Shown here one piece after another: positions 17,367 through 24,798 of a stretch of 34,355 nucleotides of DNA. The DNA comes from Variovorax sp. CAN15. Lineage in GTDB: Bacteria > Pseudomonadota > Gammaproteobacteria > Burkholderiales > Burkholderiaceae_C. Made by a program: the position numbers and the translations under genes. The notes under the pieces are model-generated. The model was given only the letters and a program-made list of their open reading frames with translations. It ran no database searches and had not been told where the DNA came from. Location of the stretch: NCBI RefSeq assembly GCF_030462475.1, contig NZ_JASMRZ010000015.1, forward strand, positions 71,897-106,251, read 5' to 3'. Position 1 is the first letter of the stretch. Every line of letters begins with the position of its first letter.

Positions 17367-18011
17367 CTACGCGCCGTAGCCCACCATGAAGACCCGAACG
17401 GCCTCTCGCAGAAGAGCCTTGTTTTCCCGGGTATCCGGCATTTCGAGCTTCAGCATTCCGCGGATGTGGCCGGAGCCCAGGAACATCGACAGGAACAGAT
17501 CCGCCGCTTGAAGCGGATTCCGCACCTTCAGCGTGCCCGACGAGCTGGCAAGACGCAGATATGCAGCCAGCTCGTCCATCACACGCTCTGGCCCCTCCTT
17601 GTACAACGAGCGGCAGACTTCCGGCTGCGTCCCCGCGACGCCATAGACAGCGCGCAGCGCGCCCAGGGCATCCCCGCGCGCCAGCGCGAGAAACCGCTCG
17701 CCAATCACCAGCAGCACCTTCTCCGGCTGGTTCGGGTCCAGCGTGCCGGCGCCGGGGAAGCCAGCCATCACGGCTACCGTCCTGTCGCGCACGACCGCCT
17801 CGAACAGCCCCTCCTTGGAGCCGAAGTTGCTGTACACGGTCATCTTGGAGACGCCTGCGTCCGCGGCGATGGCATCCACGCTGGCACGCTCCAGACCATG
17901 CTCGTTGAAGTGCATCTGCGCCGCTTCCAGGATGCGCCGGCCGCGCTCTGGATCGCGTGGCCGCCCGCGCTGAGGCTTCGGAGCAGGAACTGGAGGTCGG
18001 GTCATGGGCAT
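17367..18011 (-). CDS. TetR-family regulator, divergent to FAD oxidoreductase
   Basis: This 214-residue regulator has the basic lead RGRPRDPERGRRILEAA and the helix-turn-helix ASVDAIAADAGVSKMTVYSN (about residues 43-62), with FGSKEGLF after it. The C-terminal part (AVYGVAGTQPEVCRSLYKEG, AADLFLSMFLGSGH) resembles the AefR-like C-terminal domain. The start is ATG 18011 or 18005; neither has a clear ribosome site. A much longer frame to 18527 runs into the divergent gene and is rejected. Two copies of a palindromic site lie in the 90-bp divergent promoter, so it very likely represses itself and the oxidoreductase. Confidence 0.88.
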   Translation of the reverse strand: MPMTRPPVPAPKPQRGRPRDPERGRRILEAAQMHFNEHGLERASVDAIAADAGVSKMTVYSNFGSKEGLFEAVVRDRTVAVMAGFPGAGTLDPNQPEKVLLVIGERFLALARGDALGALRAVYGVAGTQPEVCRSLYKEGPERVMDELAAYLRLASSSGTLKVRNPLQAADLFLSMFLGSGHIRGMLKLEMPDTRENKALLREAVRVFMVGYGA

Positions 18012-18017
18012 ATTTGG

Positions 18018-18071
18018 TGTACTTGACAGTCCATTATATTTATTGCACATTACTGTACTTGAAAGTACAAT
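18018..18071. promoter_or_regulatory. two operator copies and divergent promoters
   Basis: TGTACTTGAAAGTACA (18054-18069) is a perfect 7+7 palindrome. TGTACTTGACAGTCCA (18018-18033) is the same site with an imperfect right half, 36 bases away. A minus-strand TATAAT (18039-18034) serves tetR. On the plus strand TTGCAC (18043-18048), 17 bases, then TACAAT (18066-18071) fits a promoter for the oxidoreductase, with the palindrome over its -10. Binding by the adjacent TetR is inferred. Confidence 0.75.
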
Positions 18072-18101
18072 AATCAACCCACTCAAACAGAGCCCATCAC
18101 C

Positions 18102-18995
18102 ATGAATGACGTGATCATCATCGGCGGCAGCTTTGCCGGCCTCGCGGCGGCCCTGCAGCTCGGCCGTGCCGGCCGCAAGGTCACCGTTCTCGATACCGGC
18201 CTGCCGCGCAATCGCTTCGCAGGCCATTCGCATGGCCTGCTCGGCCATGATCACAAGCCACCGCTGGACATCCTCGCCGAGGCGCGGCAGCAGCTGGCGC
18301 GGTATCCCGCGATCAAGCTGGTCAATGCACGGGCCGACAACGTCTCCGGCGTTATCGACGATTTCTCCGTTCTCACTGCCGATGGCGAAAGCCTCGGAGC
18401 GCGCCGCGTGATCCTGAGCTACGGCGTCGCCGACCAGATGCCTGATGTCCCAGGCTTCGCCGAAAGCTGGGGCACGTCCATCGTGCCCTGCCCCTATTGC
18501 GATGGCTTTGAAGTCGCCGGCCAGCATTGGGGCGTCGTCTGGTCCGGCCCACAGTCACACAATCAGGTCAGGCTGTTCCTTGATTGGACCGACAAGTTGA
18601 CTGTCTTCGTCGATGGTCACGACATTCCGCCCGATATCCAGGCCGATCTGGCGAATCGCAACATACCTGTCGTCGATGGCCGGATCATCGAGATCGCCCA
18701 TCACAAGGGCCATATCTCCGCCGTCAATCTCGATACGGGCCGCAATGTCGCGGTCGACGTCCTGTTCGCCCATCCGCGCAACAAGCCGTCCGCAAGCCTG
18801 CATGAATCGCTAGGCCTCGCCACGGTCGATACGCCCACTGGTATCGTCCTCAAGGTCGACGAGCGCCGCCAAACCAGCATGCCCGGCATCTACGCCGCCG
18901 GCGACCTCGCGACGCCCTTCTTGCCCTCGGTCACCCAGGCATCATCGCAAGGCGCGATGGCGGGTATCTTCGCCCAGCAGTCGATGCTGGCTTAA
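18102..18995 (+). CDS. thioredoxin-reductase-like FAD-dependent disulfide oxidoreductase (CPYC)
   Basis: This 297-residue flavoenzyme starts with the FAD-binding loop VIIIGGSFAGLAAALQLGRA (Gly8, Gly9, Gly13). It has the redox-active disulfide Cys130-Pro-Tyr-Cys133 in PCPYCDGFE and ends with the second FAD motif GIYAAGDLA (262-270). CPYC with DGFE and the segment WGVVWSGPQSHNQV, in place of a classic NADPH-binding GGGxSA, resemble the small TrxR-like group that includes GliT/HlmI-type dithiol oxidases more than true TrxB (CATC). Substrate could be a small dithiol or oxygen-coupled disulfide. It is divergent to a TetR with operators in between, so it is probably inducible. Codon use is less GC-rich than the left chromosomal part, suggesting transfer. 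Confidence 0.88.
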   Translation: MNDVIIIGGSFAGLAAALQLGRAGRKVTVLDTGLPRNRFAGHSHGLLGHDHKPPLDILAEARQQLARYPAIKLVNARADNVSGVIDDFSVLTADGESLGARRVILSYGVADQMPDVPGFAESWGTSIVPCPYCDGFEVAGQHWGVVWSGPQSHNQVRLFLDWTDKLTVFVDGHDIPPDIQADLANRNIPVVDGRIIEIAHHKGHISAVNLDTGRNVAVDVLFAHPRNKPSASLHESLGLATVDTPTGIVLKVDERRQTSMPGIYAAGDLATPFLPSVTQASSQGAMAGIFAQQSMLA

Positions 18996-19220
18996 GACAC
19001 AGATTCTCTTCTCCGGTTGCCGAGGGCTGTCGCCGGTAGGGTGATCCCGGAGAGGGGCGATCCGCGCAATTGCTGCGGCCGCGCCGGCAGAGGATGATCG
19101 CCATGCCACCGCGTCGATCATGCGGCTGCGAATAGCGTTGCCCTCATCCGCAGACTTGCCGCAGATCAGGTTGTGCGCGCGACGGGTGATGCCGGGCGCT
19201 AGGCCTCATCAAGGAGCCAT

Positions 19221-19682
19221 ATGAGCGTGCTTGAACTGAAGGTTCCTCCCCCCGTCGTGGCGCTTGTCCTGGCGCTTCTTATGTGGCTGACGCCAGCAGT
19301 CGCCGGCCTTGTGCCGATTCCCTATCCGGTCCGCGTGCTCTGCGCCGTCGTTTTGGTGTGCGTCGGTCAAGGCATCAGCATTGCCGGAATGGTTGCGTTT
19401 CGGCGCGCCAAGACCACTGTAAGCCCGGTCAAGGCAAGCTTGGCGTCCTCGTTGGTCATCCGTGGCATGTACCGCTATACGCGCAACCCCATGTATGTCG
19501 GGCTCTTGCTTACCTTGTTGGCGTGGGCAGTGTTTCTGGCGAATCCGCTCGCTGTCCTATGGATTGTCGTGTACGTGCTTTACATCACGCGGTTCCAAAT
19601 CATCCCGGAAGAACGCGTTTTGGCGCATCTATTTGGGACAGAGTACGAGGCTTACAAAGGGCGGGTCCGCAGATGGGTATGA
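19221..19682 (+). CDS. membrane methyltransferase, PEMT/ICMT family
   Basis: This 153-residue integral membrane protein has about four hydrophobic segments (11-28, 37-60, 92-110, 112-130). The C-terminal signature RYTRNPMYVGLLLTLLAWAV ... EERVLAHLFGTEYEAYKGRVRRWV is the SAM-binding and catalytic region of the phospholipid/isoprenylcysteine methyltransferase family. Bacterial members methylate lipids or other small lipophilic acceptors; the acceptor here is unknown. AAGGAG lies 6 bases before ATG 19221. It stands 225 bp after the oxidoreductase on the same strand. GC content appears lower than the left region, consistent with acquisition. Confidence 0.88.
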   Translation: MSVLELKVPPPVVALVLALLMWLTPAVAGLVPIPYPVRVLCAVVLVCVGQGISIAGMVAFRRAKTTVSPVKASLASSLVIRGMYRYTRNPMYVGLLLTLLAWAVFLANPLAVLWIVVYVLYITRFQIIPEERVLAHLFGTEYEAYKGRVRRWV

Positions 19683-19696
19683 GGCCTAGCTGTCGA

Positions 19697-19794
19697 GTTT
19701 CAGTAGGCTGTTCATCCGTTCTCCTGAGTTGAGTTGCGGTGTCTTGGTAACCACAGCATCCCAAATCACGAACGGATGAACAACCTACTGAAAC
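19697..19794. repeat. 98-bp MITE-like inverted repeat
   Basis: A 25-base arm (19697-19721, starting GTTTCAGTAGGCTGTTCATC) is repeated in inverted form at 19770-19794 with a single mismatch, around 48 bases of unrelated sequence. It lies 14 bp after the methyltransferase stop and 7 bp before the IS5 target site. It may be a miniature inverted-repeat element derived from a larger IS, or a large terminator-like hairpin. Confidence 0.75.
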
Positions 19795-19801
19795 ATCACA
19801 C

Positions 19802-20963
19802 CTAGGGAAGGTCTGATCAAGAGCACGTTTCTTGCATGAAGGACTGAACCCTGCAAAGGAGCACGAGCGATGAGCCAGATCAGTTTTGCGGATGCGGAGC
19901 AAGCGGGCAAGAGGAAGAAGACCAGGCGCGAAGTCTTCCTTGGCGAGATGGAGCTTGTAGTGCCGTGGAAGGCACTGCTCAAGGTCATCGAACCTCACTA
20001 TCCAGTGGCAGGCCGAGGCCGTCGGCCCTACCCGTTGCAAGCCATGCTGCGCGTGCACCTGATGCAGAACTGGTTCGCGCTGAGCGACCCGGCGATGGAG
20101 GAAGCTTTGTATGAGATCGCCTCGCTGCGCACTTTCGCCGGACTCGGTCTGGAGGCGATCCCCGACGAGACAACCATCCTGAACTTCCGCCACCTGCTTG
20201 AGGCCAGCGACTTGGCCGAGGACATCTTCAAGCAGGTCAACGCCCACCTGACCAAGAAGGGGCTGCTGCTGAAGCGCGGCTCCATCGTGGATGCCACAAT
20301 CATCGCCGCGCCCAGTTCCACCAAGAACAGCACGGGCGAGCGAGACCCCGAGATGCACCAGACGAAGAAGGGCAACCAATGGCACTTCGGCATGAAGGCG
20401 CACATCGGCGTGGATGCAGACTCGGGGCTGGTGCACACGGTGACGACCACGGCGGCCAACGAGGCCGACGTGGAACAGGTGACTGACTTGCTGCACGGCA
20501 AAGAGGACGAGGTGTGGGCAGACTCAGGCTATCGCGGAGCACAGAGCCGAGTGAAGCGCAGCGTGCAATGGCACATTGCCGGCCGGCCCAGCGATATGGC
20601 GAAGATGCCGGAGGGCCGCGCCAAGGCCCAGGCGCGCAAGCAGGAATACCGGAAGGCCAGCATCCGAGCAAAGGTCGAGCATCCGTTCCGGGTGATCAAG
20701 CGGCAGTTCGGCCTGGCGAAGGTGAGGTTCAAGGGCCTGGCCAAAAACACTGCTCATGTGATCACGCTGTTTGCGCTGTCGAACCTGTGGATGGTCAGAA
20801 GGAAGCTGATTGCGATGGGACAGGTGCGCTCGCAGGCAGCGTGAAGGGGCCGCAGAGGCTCTGGAACGCGCGGAATGTCCAGTGCGACAAGCCTGCGAGT
20901 GCGGCGGGCCCAAACGCAGCCTCGTCAGCCGGCCAATTTACGACTTGATCAGACGTTCCCTAG
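19802..20963 (+). mobile_element. IS5-family insertion sequence with CTAG target duplication
   Basis: The element spans 19806-20959 (1154 bp) between direct CTAG copies at 19802-19805 and 20960-20963. The left end reads GGAAGGTCTGATCAAG and the right end, inverted, GGAACGTCTGATCAAG (one mismatch in 16). CTAG (YTAR) targets are normal for IS5-group elements. One intact DDE transposase is inside, so the copy is likely functional and fairly recent. Confidence 0.9.
19870..20844 (+). CDS. IS5-family DDE transposase
   Basis: This 324-residue transposase carries the IS5-group catalytic residues: Asp141 in SIVDATIIAAPSS, Asp218 in VWADSGYRGAQ, and Glu270 in RAKVEHPFRVIKRQFG. The N-terminal region contains the family's GRGRRPYPLQAMLRVHLMQNWF and LSDPAMEEALYEI. 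The ATG is preceded by AAAGGAG. No frameshift or stop interrupts it. It moves its own element by cut-and-paste and has no link to nearby genes. Confidence 0.95.
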   Translation: MSQISFADAEQAGKRKKTRREVFLGEMELVVPWKALLKVIEPHYPVAGRGRRPYPLQAMLRVHLMQNWFALSDPAMEEALYEIASLRTFAGLGLEAIPDETTILNFRHLLEASDLAEDIFKQVNAHLTKKGLLLKRGSIVDATIIAAPSSTKNSTGERDPEMHQTKKGNQWHFGMKAHIGVDADSGLVHTVTTTAANEADVEQVTDLLHGKEDEVWADSGYRGAQSRVKRSVQWHIAGRPSDMAKMPEGRAKAQARKQEYRKASIRAKVEHPFRVIKRQFGLAKVRFKGLAKNTAHVITLFALSNLWMVRRKLIAMGQVRSQAA

Positions 20964-21100
20964 CGGGTCTGCAAGTACTTTCCCCAAAAGTTCACCGCTT
21001 GGCTTTTTGCCCCCACTTCACCCGCCATCGCCGCCCTGATGCACTGATCGTGTTCAAGGAGCAGTCGGAGCGTTTGCACGTTGACCGAGGTGCGGCAGCA
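20960..21100 (-). pseudogene. gene remnant ending at the IS5 insertion
   Basis: The minus-strand frame reading VNVQTLRLLLEHDQCIRAAM ... KSQAVNFWGKYLQTR then TAG has natural-looking protein composition. Its TAG lies within the CTAG target of the IS5 element, so the insertion happened exactly at the stop codon. Further upstream (to 21247) the frame becomes Arg/Ser-rich and unconvincing, so the front appears lost or frameshifted. Family not recognised. Confidence 0.35.
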
Positions 21101-21197
21101 TCGACGTGCTGAACCTGGATGGTCTGTGGCTGTACGCGCGCGAACACGCGATGTGAGGCGTCTGCGCTGTTCGATGGCCTGAGTGGAAGGACGCGAT

Positions 21198-21392
21198 TCA
21201 GGCAACGCCAGGCTCGCAGACGCCGTGACGCTTTCTTTCCAGTTCACTGAGCCGCGCTACCTCGAGTTCAAGCAGACGAATGCGAGATTCCAAGCCCGCC
21301 ACATAGGACTCGTCCATGCCTTCGAGTGCCAGCTTCAGTTTCTGCCAGAAGCCTTGGGCAGGTTTGTCGATGGTGCCGCGCTCATCGTTCAT
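21198..21392 (-). CDS. small coiled-coil protein downstream of outer-membrane factor
   Basis: This is a 64-residue charged protein, MNDERGTIDKPAQGFWQKLK then LALEGMDESYVAGLESRIRL and a heptad-like stretch (LLELEVARLSELERKR) that should form a short coiled coil. GGAG lies 7 bases before ATG 21392, which favours a real gene. It starts 31 bp after the stop of the outer-membrane factor gene on the same strand and is probably cotranscribed. No signal peptide or membrane segment is seen. Function unknown; a role linked to the efflux system is only a guess from position. Confidence 0.65.
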   Translation of the reverse strand: MNDERGTIDKPAQGFWQKLKLALEGMDESYVAGLESRIRLLELEVARLSELERKRHGVCEPGVA

Positions 21393-21423
21393 TTTCGTTC
21401 TCCAATTGAGTCCCCGGGAGGAC

Positions 21424-22884
21424 CTATCGGCTTGCTACCGCGTCGACCCCGCTGGGCTGCCAGCCACCCCCCAGTGCCTTGAAGGCAACGACCGCGGCCC
21501 GGGCCGACTCGGTTTGTGCCTGCACTCGGGCATCTGAGGCGCGCAGCAGGTTCTCGTCTGCCTGCAAGACTTCGATCAGGCTGACGACGCCTTTCTGGTA
21601 GGCCTCAAATGAGGCGCCTCGCGCGCGGCCGAGCGAGTCCACGCCCTGGGCGAGCACGCGAGCCTGCTCCTCGCGTTTGACCAGCGCCGAGAAGGCGTTT
21701 TCCACGTCTTCCGTCGCGCGCAGCACGGCCAGTCGATACGCCGCAAGCATCTCTGCGTCCTGCCCCTTGGCAAGATCGATCTGCGCGTTGATGCGGCCGA
21801 AATCGAACAGGCGCCAGCGCAGGCCCAGCACGCCGGCGGCCTGGCTGGCACCGCTGGTGAACAGGTTGCCGCTGGACGCCGACGTCGCACTGCCGATCAG
21901 GCCGCTCAGGGAGAGCTTGGGGTAGTACTCGGCAATGGCGACGCCGATGCGGGCGTTCGATGCGGCGAGGCGACGCTCGGCCGCGATCAGATCGGGCCGT
22001 CGCCTGAGCAAGTCGCCCGGTGTTCCCGCGTCCGTGATCCGCGGGGCGACTGGAATGGCTCCGACATCGGCCAGTTCCGCCCGGTGTGTGCCTGGGAACG
22101 AGCCCAGCATCACATCCAGTGCGTTCATGGCCGCCTCCAGCCCCGCCTCGAGGACCGGGACGGATGCCCGAACCTGGGCCAGCGCGCCTTCGGCCTGTCG
22201 CACTTGAAGTTCGGCTGCCAGCCCTTTGCCGTAGAGGAGATTGACGATGGAGAGCAACTCTTGCTGTGTGCGCACTTGATGGCGCGTCACGTCGAGCCGG
22301 GTCTGCAGGCCGCGGATGCTGATGTAGATGTCGGCGGTTTGCGCCGCCACGGTCAATCTTGTGGCGGCGGCACCTGCTTCCGAAGCCTGGTACTCGGCAA
22401 GCGCCGCTTCGCGCCCACGGCGCAGGCCACCGAACACATCCACTTCCCAGCTTGCACCGAGGTTCGTTTCGTAGGCATTGCCGTAGCGATCGAAGCCGGG
22501 TCTGGAGTTCAGCACCTGTCCCAACGGCGTTTCCACGGACTGGTAGGCCCGGGCTGCTTGTCCGCTGATGTTTCCCGAAGGCAGCAAGGCGGCATTCGCC
22601 GCGCCCAGCCCCGCGCGCGCTTGAGCGACGCGCGCGGACGCCTGCGCAAGATCGAGGTTCTGCGCCAGCGCCAGCGTGACGAATCGAGCCAATTGCGGGT
22701 CGCCGAAACCTGTCCACCAAGCGAGCAGGTCGGCATTGGCGGTGGCAGACCGTGCGTCGATGGCTGGCTGGCCCAGGTACTGCCCGGGCAGGGGCGTTTC
22801 GGGCCGGACGTAGTCGGGGCCGACGGCGCAGCCCGCGGCGAGGCTGGCTGCGATGAGCGTGGCAAGAAGGGGGCGTCTGAGCAT
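21424..22884 (-). CDS. RND efflux outer-membrane factor (NodT family), second system
   Basis: This 486-residue outer-membrane channel lipoprotein has the signal MLRRPLLATLIAASLAAGCA with lipidated Cys19, followed by VGPDYVRPETPLPGQY, a classic NodT/OprM opening. Two OEP repeats follow (WWTGFGDPQLARFVTLALAQ; RRPDLIAAERRLAASNARIG) and FKALGGGW is at the end. It is on the minus strand, separated from its partner adaptor and pump by the tetR gene between them. An operator-like site (22926-22950) lies 42 bp before its start. A copy of the same site precedes the adaptor gene, so both arms are probably induced together. Confidence 0.94.
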   Translation of the reverse strand: MLRRPLLATLIAASLAAGCAVGPDYVRPETPLPGQYLGQPAIDARSATANADLLAWWTGFGDPQLARFVTLALAQNLDLAQASARVAQARAGLGAANAALLPSGNISGQAARAYQSVETPLGQVLNSRPGFDRYGNAYETNLGASWEVDVFGGLRRGREAALAEYQASEAGAAATRLTVAAQTADIYISIRGLQTRLDVTRHQVRTQQELLSIVNLLYGKGLAAELQVRQAEGALAQVRASVPVLEAGLEAAMNALDVMLGSFPGTHRAELADVGAIPVAPRITDAGTPGDLLRRRPDLIAAERRLAASNARIGVAIAEYYPKLSLSGLIGSATSASSGNLFTSGASQAAGVLGLRWRLFDFGRINAQIDLAKGQDAEMLAAYRLAVLRATEDVENAFSALVKREEQARVLAQGVDSLGRARGASFEAYQKGVVSLIEVLQADENLLRASDARVQAQTESARAAVVAFKALGGGWQPSGVDAVASR

Positions 22885-22925
22885 GGGCTTCTTTCAGAAA
22901 GAGGGGAAAGAAAACGTCGAATTGA

Positions 22926-22950
22926 TGTGACTATAATTCAAATTGGTCAC
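22926..22950. promoter_or_regulatory. operator copy 1 (outer-membrane factor / tetR)
   Basis: TGTGACTAT (22926-22934) and AATTGGTCAC (22941-22950) flank six bases; GTGAC/GTCAC is the inverted core. It lies between the minus-strand outer-membrane factor gene and tetR, and recurs almost unchanged at 23619-23643. The minus strand carries TATAGT inside it, a possible -10. Confidence 0.75.
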
Positions 22951-22989
22951 TTGTTGTCGATTTTCCCTGCTCGCGGTAAGCTGCCGTGC

Positions 22990-23607
22990 ATGAGCAATGC
23001 AACTCTTTCTCCGGCTGTGGCGCGTGGCCCCGCCGACCACGACGTGCGGGACCAGATCGTTGCCGCGGCCACTGAACACTTCAGCCGGTACGGCTACGAG
23101 AAGACGACTGTCTCCGACCTCGCCAAGGCCATCGGGTTTTCCAAGGCCTACATCTACAAGTTCTTCGAGTCCAAGCAGGCCATCGGCGAAATGATCTGCG
23201 CAAACTGCCTGCGCGAGATCGAGGCCGAGGTCCGAGCGGCGGTCGAGGCCGCCGATCGTCCGTCCGAGAAGCTGCGTCGGATGTTCAAGTCGGCGGTCGA
23301 GGCAAGCCTTCGGCTGTTCTCCGAGGATCGCAAGCTCTACGAAATCGCGATCTCGGCCGCCACCGAGCGCTGGCGGACTGTGGTCGCCTATGAAGAGTGC
23401 ATTCGGCAATTGCTCCAGGACATCTTGCGCGAAGGCCGGGAGATGGGCGAGTTCGAGCGCAAGACGCCGCTGGACGAAGCGGCAGGGGCTATCTACCTCG
23501 TCATGCACCCCTACATCAATCCGCTGCTCCTGCAGCACAGCTTCGAGCATGCGGCCGAAGCGCCGGGGCAGTTGTCCGGTCTGGTGTTGCGTAGCCTGTC
23601 GCCATGA
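22990..23607 (+). CDS. TetR-family regulator of the second RND system
   Basis: This 205-residue regulator has the helix-turn-helix TTVSDLAKAIGFSKAYIYKF (residues 39-58) followed by FESKQAIGEMICANCLREIE. The C-terminal domain contains ICANCLREI and MHPYINPLLLQHSFEHA, without a family name I can give. ATG 22990 is chosen because the domain starts soon after; the long frame from 22084 is antisense to the outer-membrane factor gene. No good ribosome site is seen. Identical operator-like sites lie on both sides of the gene, so it should control the outer-membrane arm, itself and the adaptor-pump arm. Confidence 0.9.
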   Translation: MSNATLSPAVARGPADHDVRDQIVAAATEHFSRYGYEKTTVSDLAKAIGFSKAYIYKFFESKQAIGEMICANCLREIEAEVRAAVEAADRPSEKLRRMFKSAVEASLRLFSEDRKLYEIAISAATERWRTVVAYEECIRQLLQDILREGREMGEFERKTPLDEAAGAIYLVMHPYINPLLLQHSFEHAAEAPGQLSGLVLRSLSP

Positions 23608-23618
23608 GAAAAAATAAA

Positions 23619-23643
23619 TGTGACTATTGACTGAATTGGTCAC
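23619..23643. promoter_or_regulatory. operator copy 2 (adaptor-pump operon)
   Basis: TGTGACTAT (23619-23627) and AATTGGTCAC (23634-23643) are identical to the arms of the site at 22926-22950, again with six bases between them. It lies 45 bp before the adaptor gene. TTGACT (23627-23632) inside it may be a -35, with CAAAAT 17 bases further as a weak -10, so repressor binding would block the promoter. Confidence 0.75.
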
Positions 23644-23688
23644 AATAATCAAAATGCGGGTCCTGATCACTTCGTCACTGGGACCCTC

Positions 23689-24798
23689 ATGCTTTGGCGC
23701 CGCCTTGCTACCTCTGCAGTCATCTGTGCATTGCCGTTCGCGCTGGTCGCTTGCGGCGAAAAACCCCCCTCCGATCCGCGCACCCAGGCGCCGCAAGTGC
23801 GCGCTGCCACCGTCCAGGGGGCTGGTGCCACGTCGCGCGCCTTCACGGGCACCGTAGCCGCCCGGGTCCAGAGCGACCTGGGATTCCGGGTTTCCGGCAA
23901 GGTGCTGGAGCGGCTGGTGGACGCGGGGCAGGCCGTCAAGCGCGGCCAGTTGCTCATGCGCATCGACCCCGCCGATCTGAAGCTCGCTGCCCATGCGCAG
24001 CAGGAGGTGGTCGCCGCCGCGCGGGCGCGCTCGCAGCAAACGGCGGAGGATGAAGCCCGCTACCGCGATCTGCGCGGCACCGGCGCGATATCGGCGTCGG
24101 CCTACGACCAGATCAAGGCCGCCGCGGACGCCGCCAAAGCCCAGCTCAGCGCGGCCGAGGCCCAGGCCGACGTGGCCCGCAACGCGAGCCGCTATGCCGA
24201 GCTCGTGGCCGATGCTGATGGCGTCGTCATGGAAACGCTCGCCGAGCCGGGGCAGGTCGTGGGCGCCGGCCAGGTCGTGGTGCGCGTGGCCCGCGCCGGA
24301 GCCCGCGAAGCGGTTGTCCAGTTGCCGGAAACCCTGCGCCCGGCGGTCGGCTCCGCCGGACAGGCCACGCTCTTCGGCAAGGAGGGTGTGACGGTATCGA
24401 CCACGCTGCGCCAGCTCTCGGAGGCCGCGGATCGGCAGACACGCACCTTCGAGGCGCGCTATGTATTGAAGGGCGAACTCGCCAACGCGCCGCTGGGCGC
24501 CACCGTCACCATCCGGATTCCGGAGGGGCTTTCCTCTGCGCAAGGCGGCCTGCAGGTGCCGATCGGCGCCCTGTTCGATGCCGGCAAGGGCCCGGGCGTG
24601 TGGGTCATCAGCGGCGAGCCGGCCAAGGTCAACTGGCGGCCGGTCGTGGTCGAGCACCTAGATGACGATGGCGCGCGCATCAGCGCCGGCCAACTCAAGC
24701 AAGGCGACCGGATCGTCGCTCTCGGCGCCCACCTGCTGCGCGAAGGCGAGCCGGTGCGCGTGGCTGGCCAGGCTGCTGCTGACGGAGCCCGCCCGTGA
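23689..24798 (+). CDS. RND efflux periplasmic adaptor, second system
   Basis: This 369-residue lipoprotein has a signal ending ALVACG with lipidated Cys22. The barrel-sandwich domain shows FTGTVAARVQSDLGFRVSGK and VKRGQLLMRIDPADLKL. An Ala-rich coiled-coil hairpin covers about 95-160, and the second lipoyl half reads LVADADGVVMETLAEPGQVV. The C-terminal part (LQVPIGALFD, GDRIVALGAHLLREGEPVRV) is normal for the family. It binds the pump encoded next and the channel at 21424. Its stop overlaps the pump's GTG start (GTGA), so the two are translationally coupled. Confidence 0.94.
   Translation: MLWRRLATSAVICALPFALVACGEKPPSDPRTQAPQVRAATVQGAGATSRAFTGTVAARVQSDLGFRVSGKVLERLVDAGQAVKRGQLLMRIDPADLKLAAHAQQEVVAAARARSQQTAEDEARYRDLRGTGAISASAYDQIKAAADAAKAQLSAAEAQADVARNASRYAELVADADGVVMETLAEPGQVVGAGQVVVRVARAGAREAVVQLPETLRPAVGSAGQATLFGKEGVTVSTTLRQLSEAADRQTRTFEARYVLKGELANAPLGATVTIRIPEGLSSAQGGLQVPIGALFDAGKGPGVWVISGEPAKVNWRPVVVEHLDDDGARISAGQLKQGDRIVALGAHLLREGEPVRVAGQAAADGARP

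Noticed and set aside
22894..24657. 587-residue minus-strand frame across tetR and adaptor
   Set aside because: It crosses two well-supported genes and two operators and has shadow composition.
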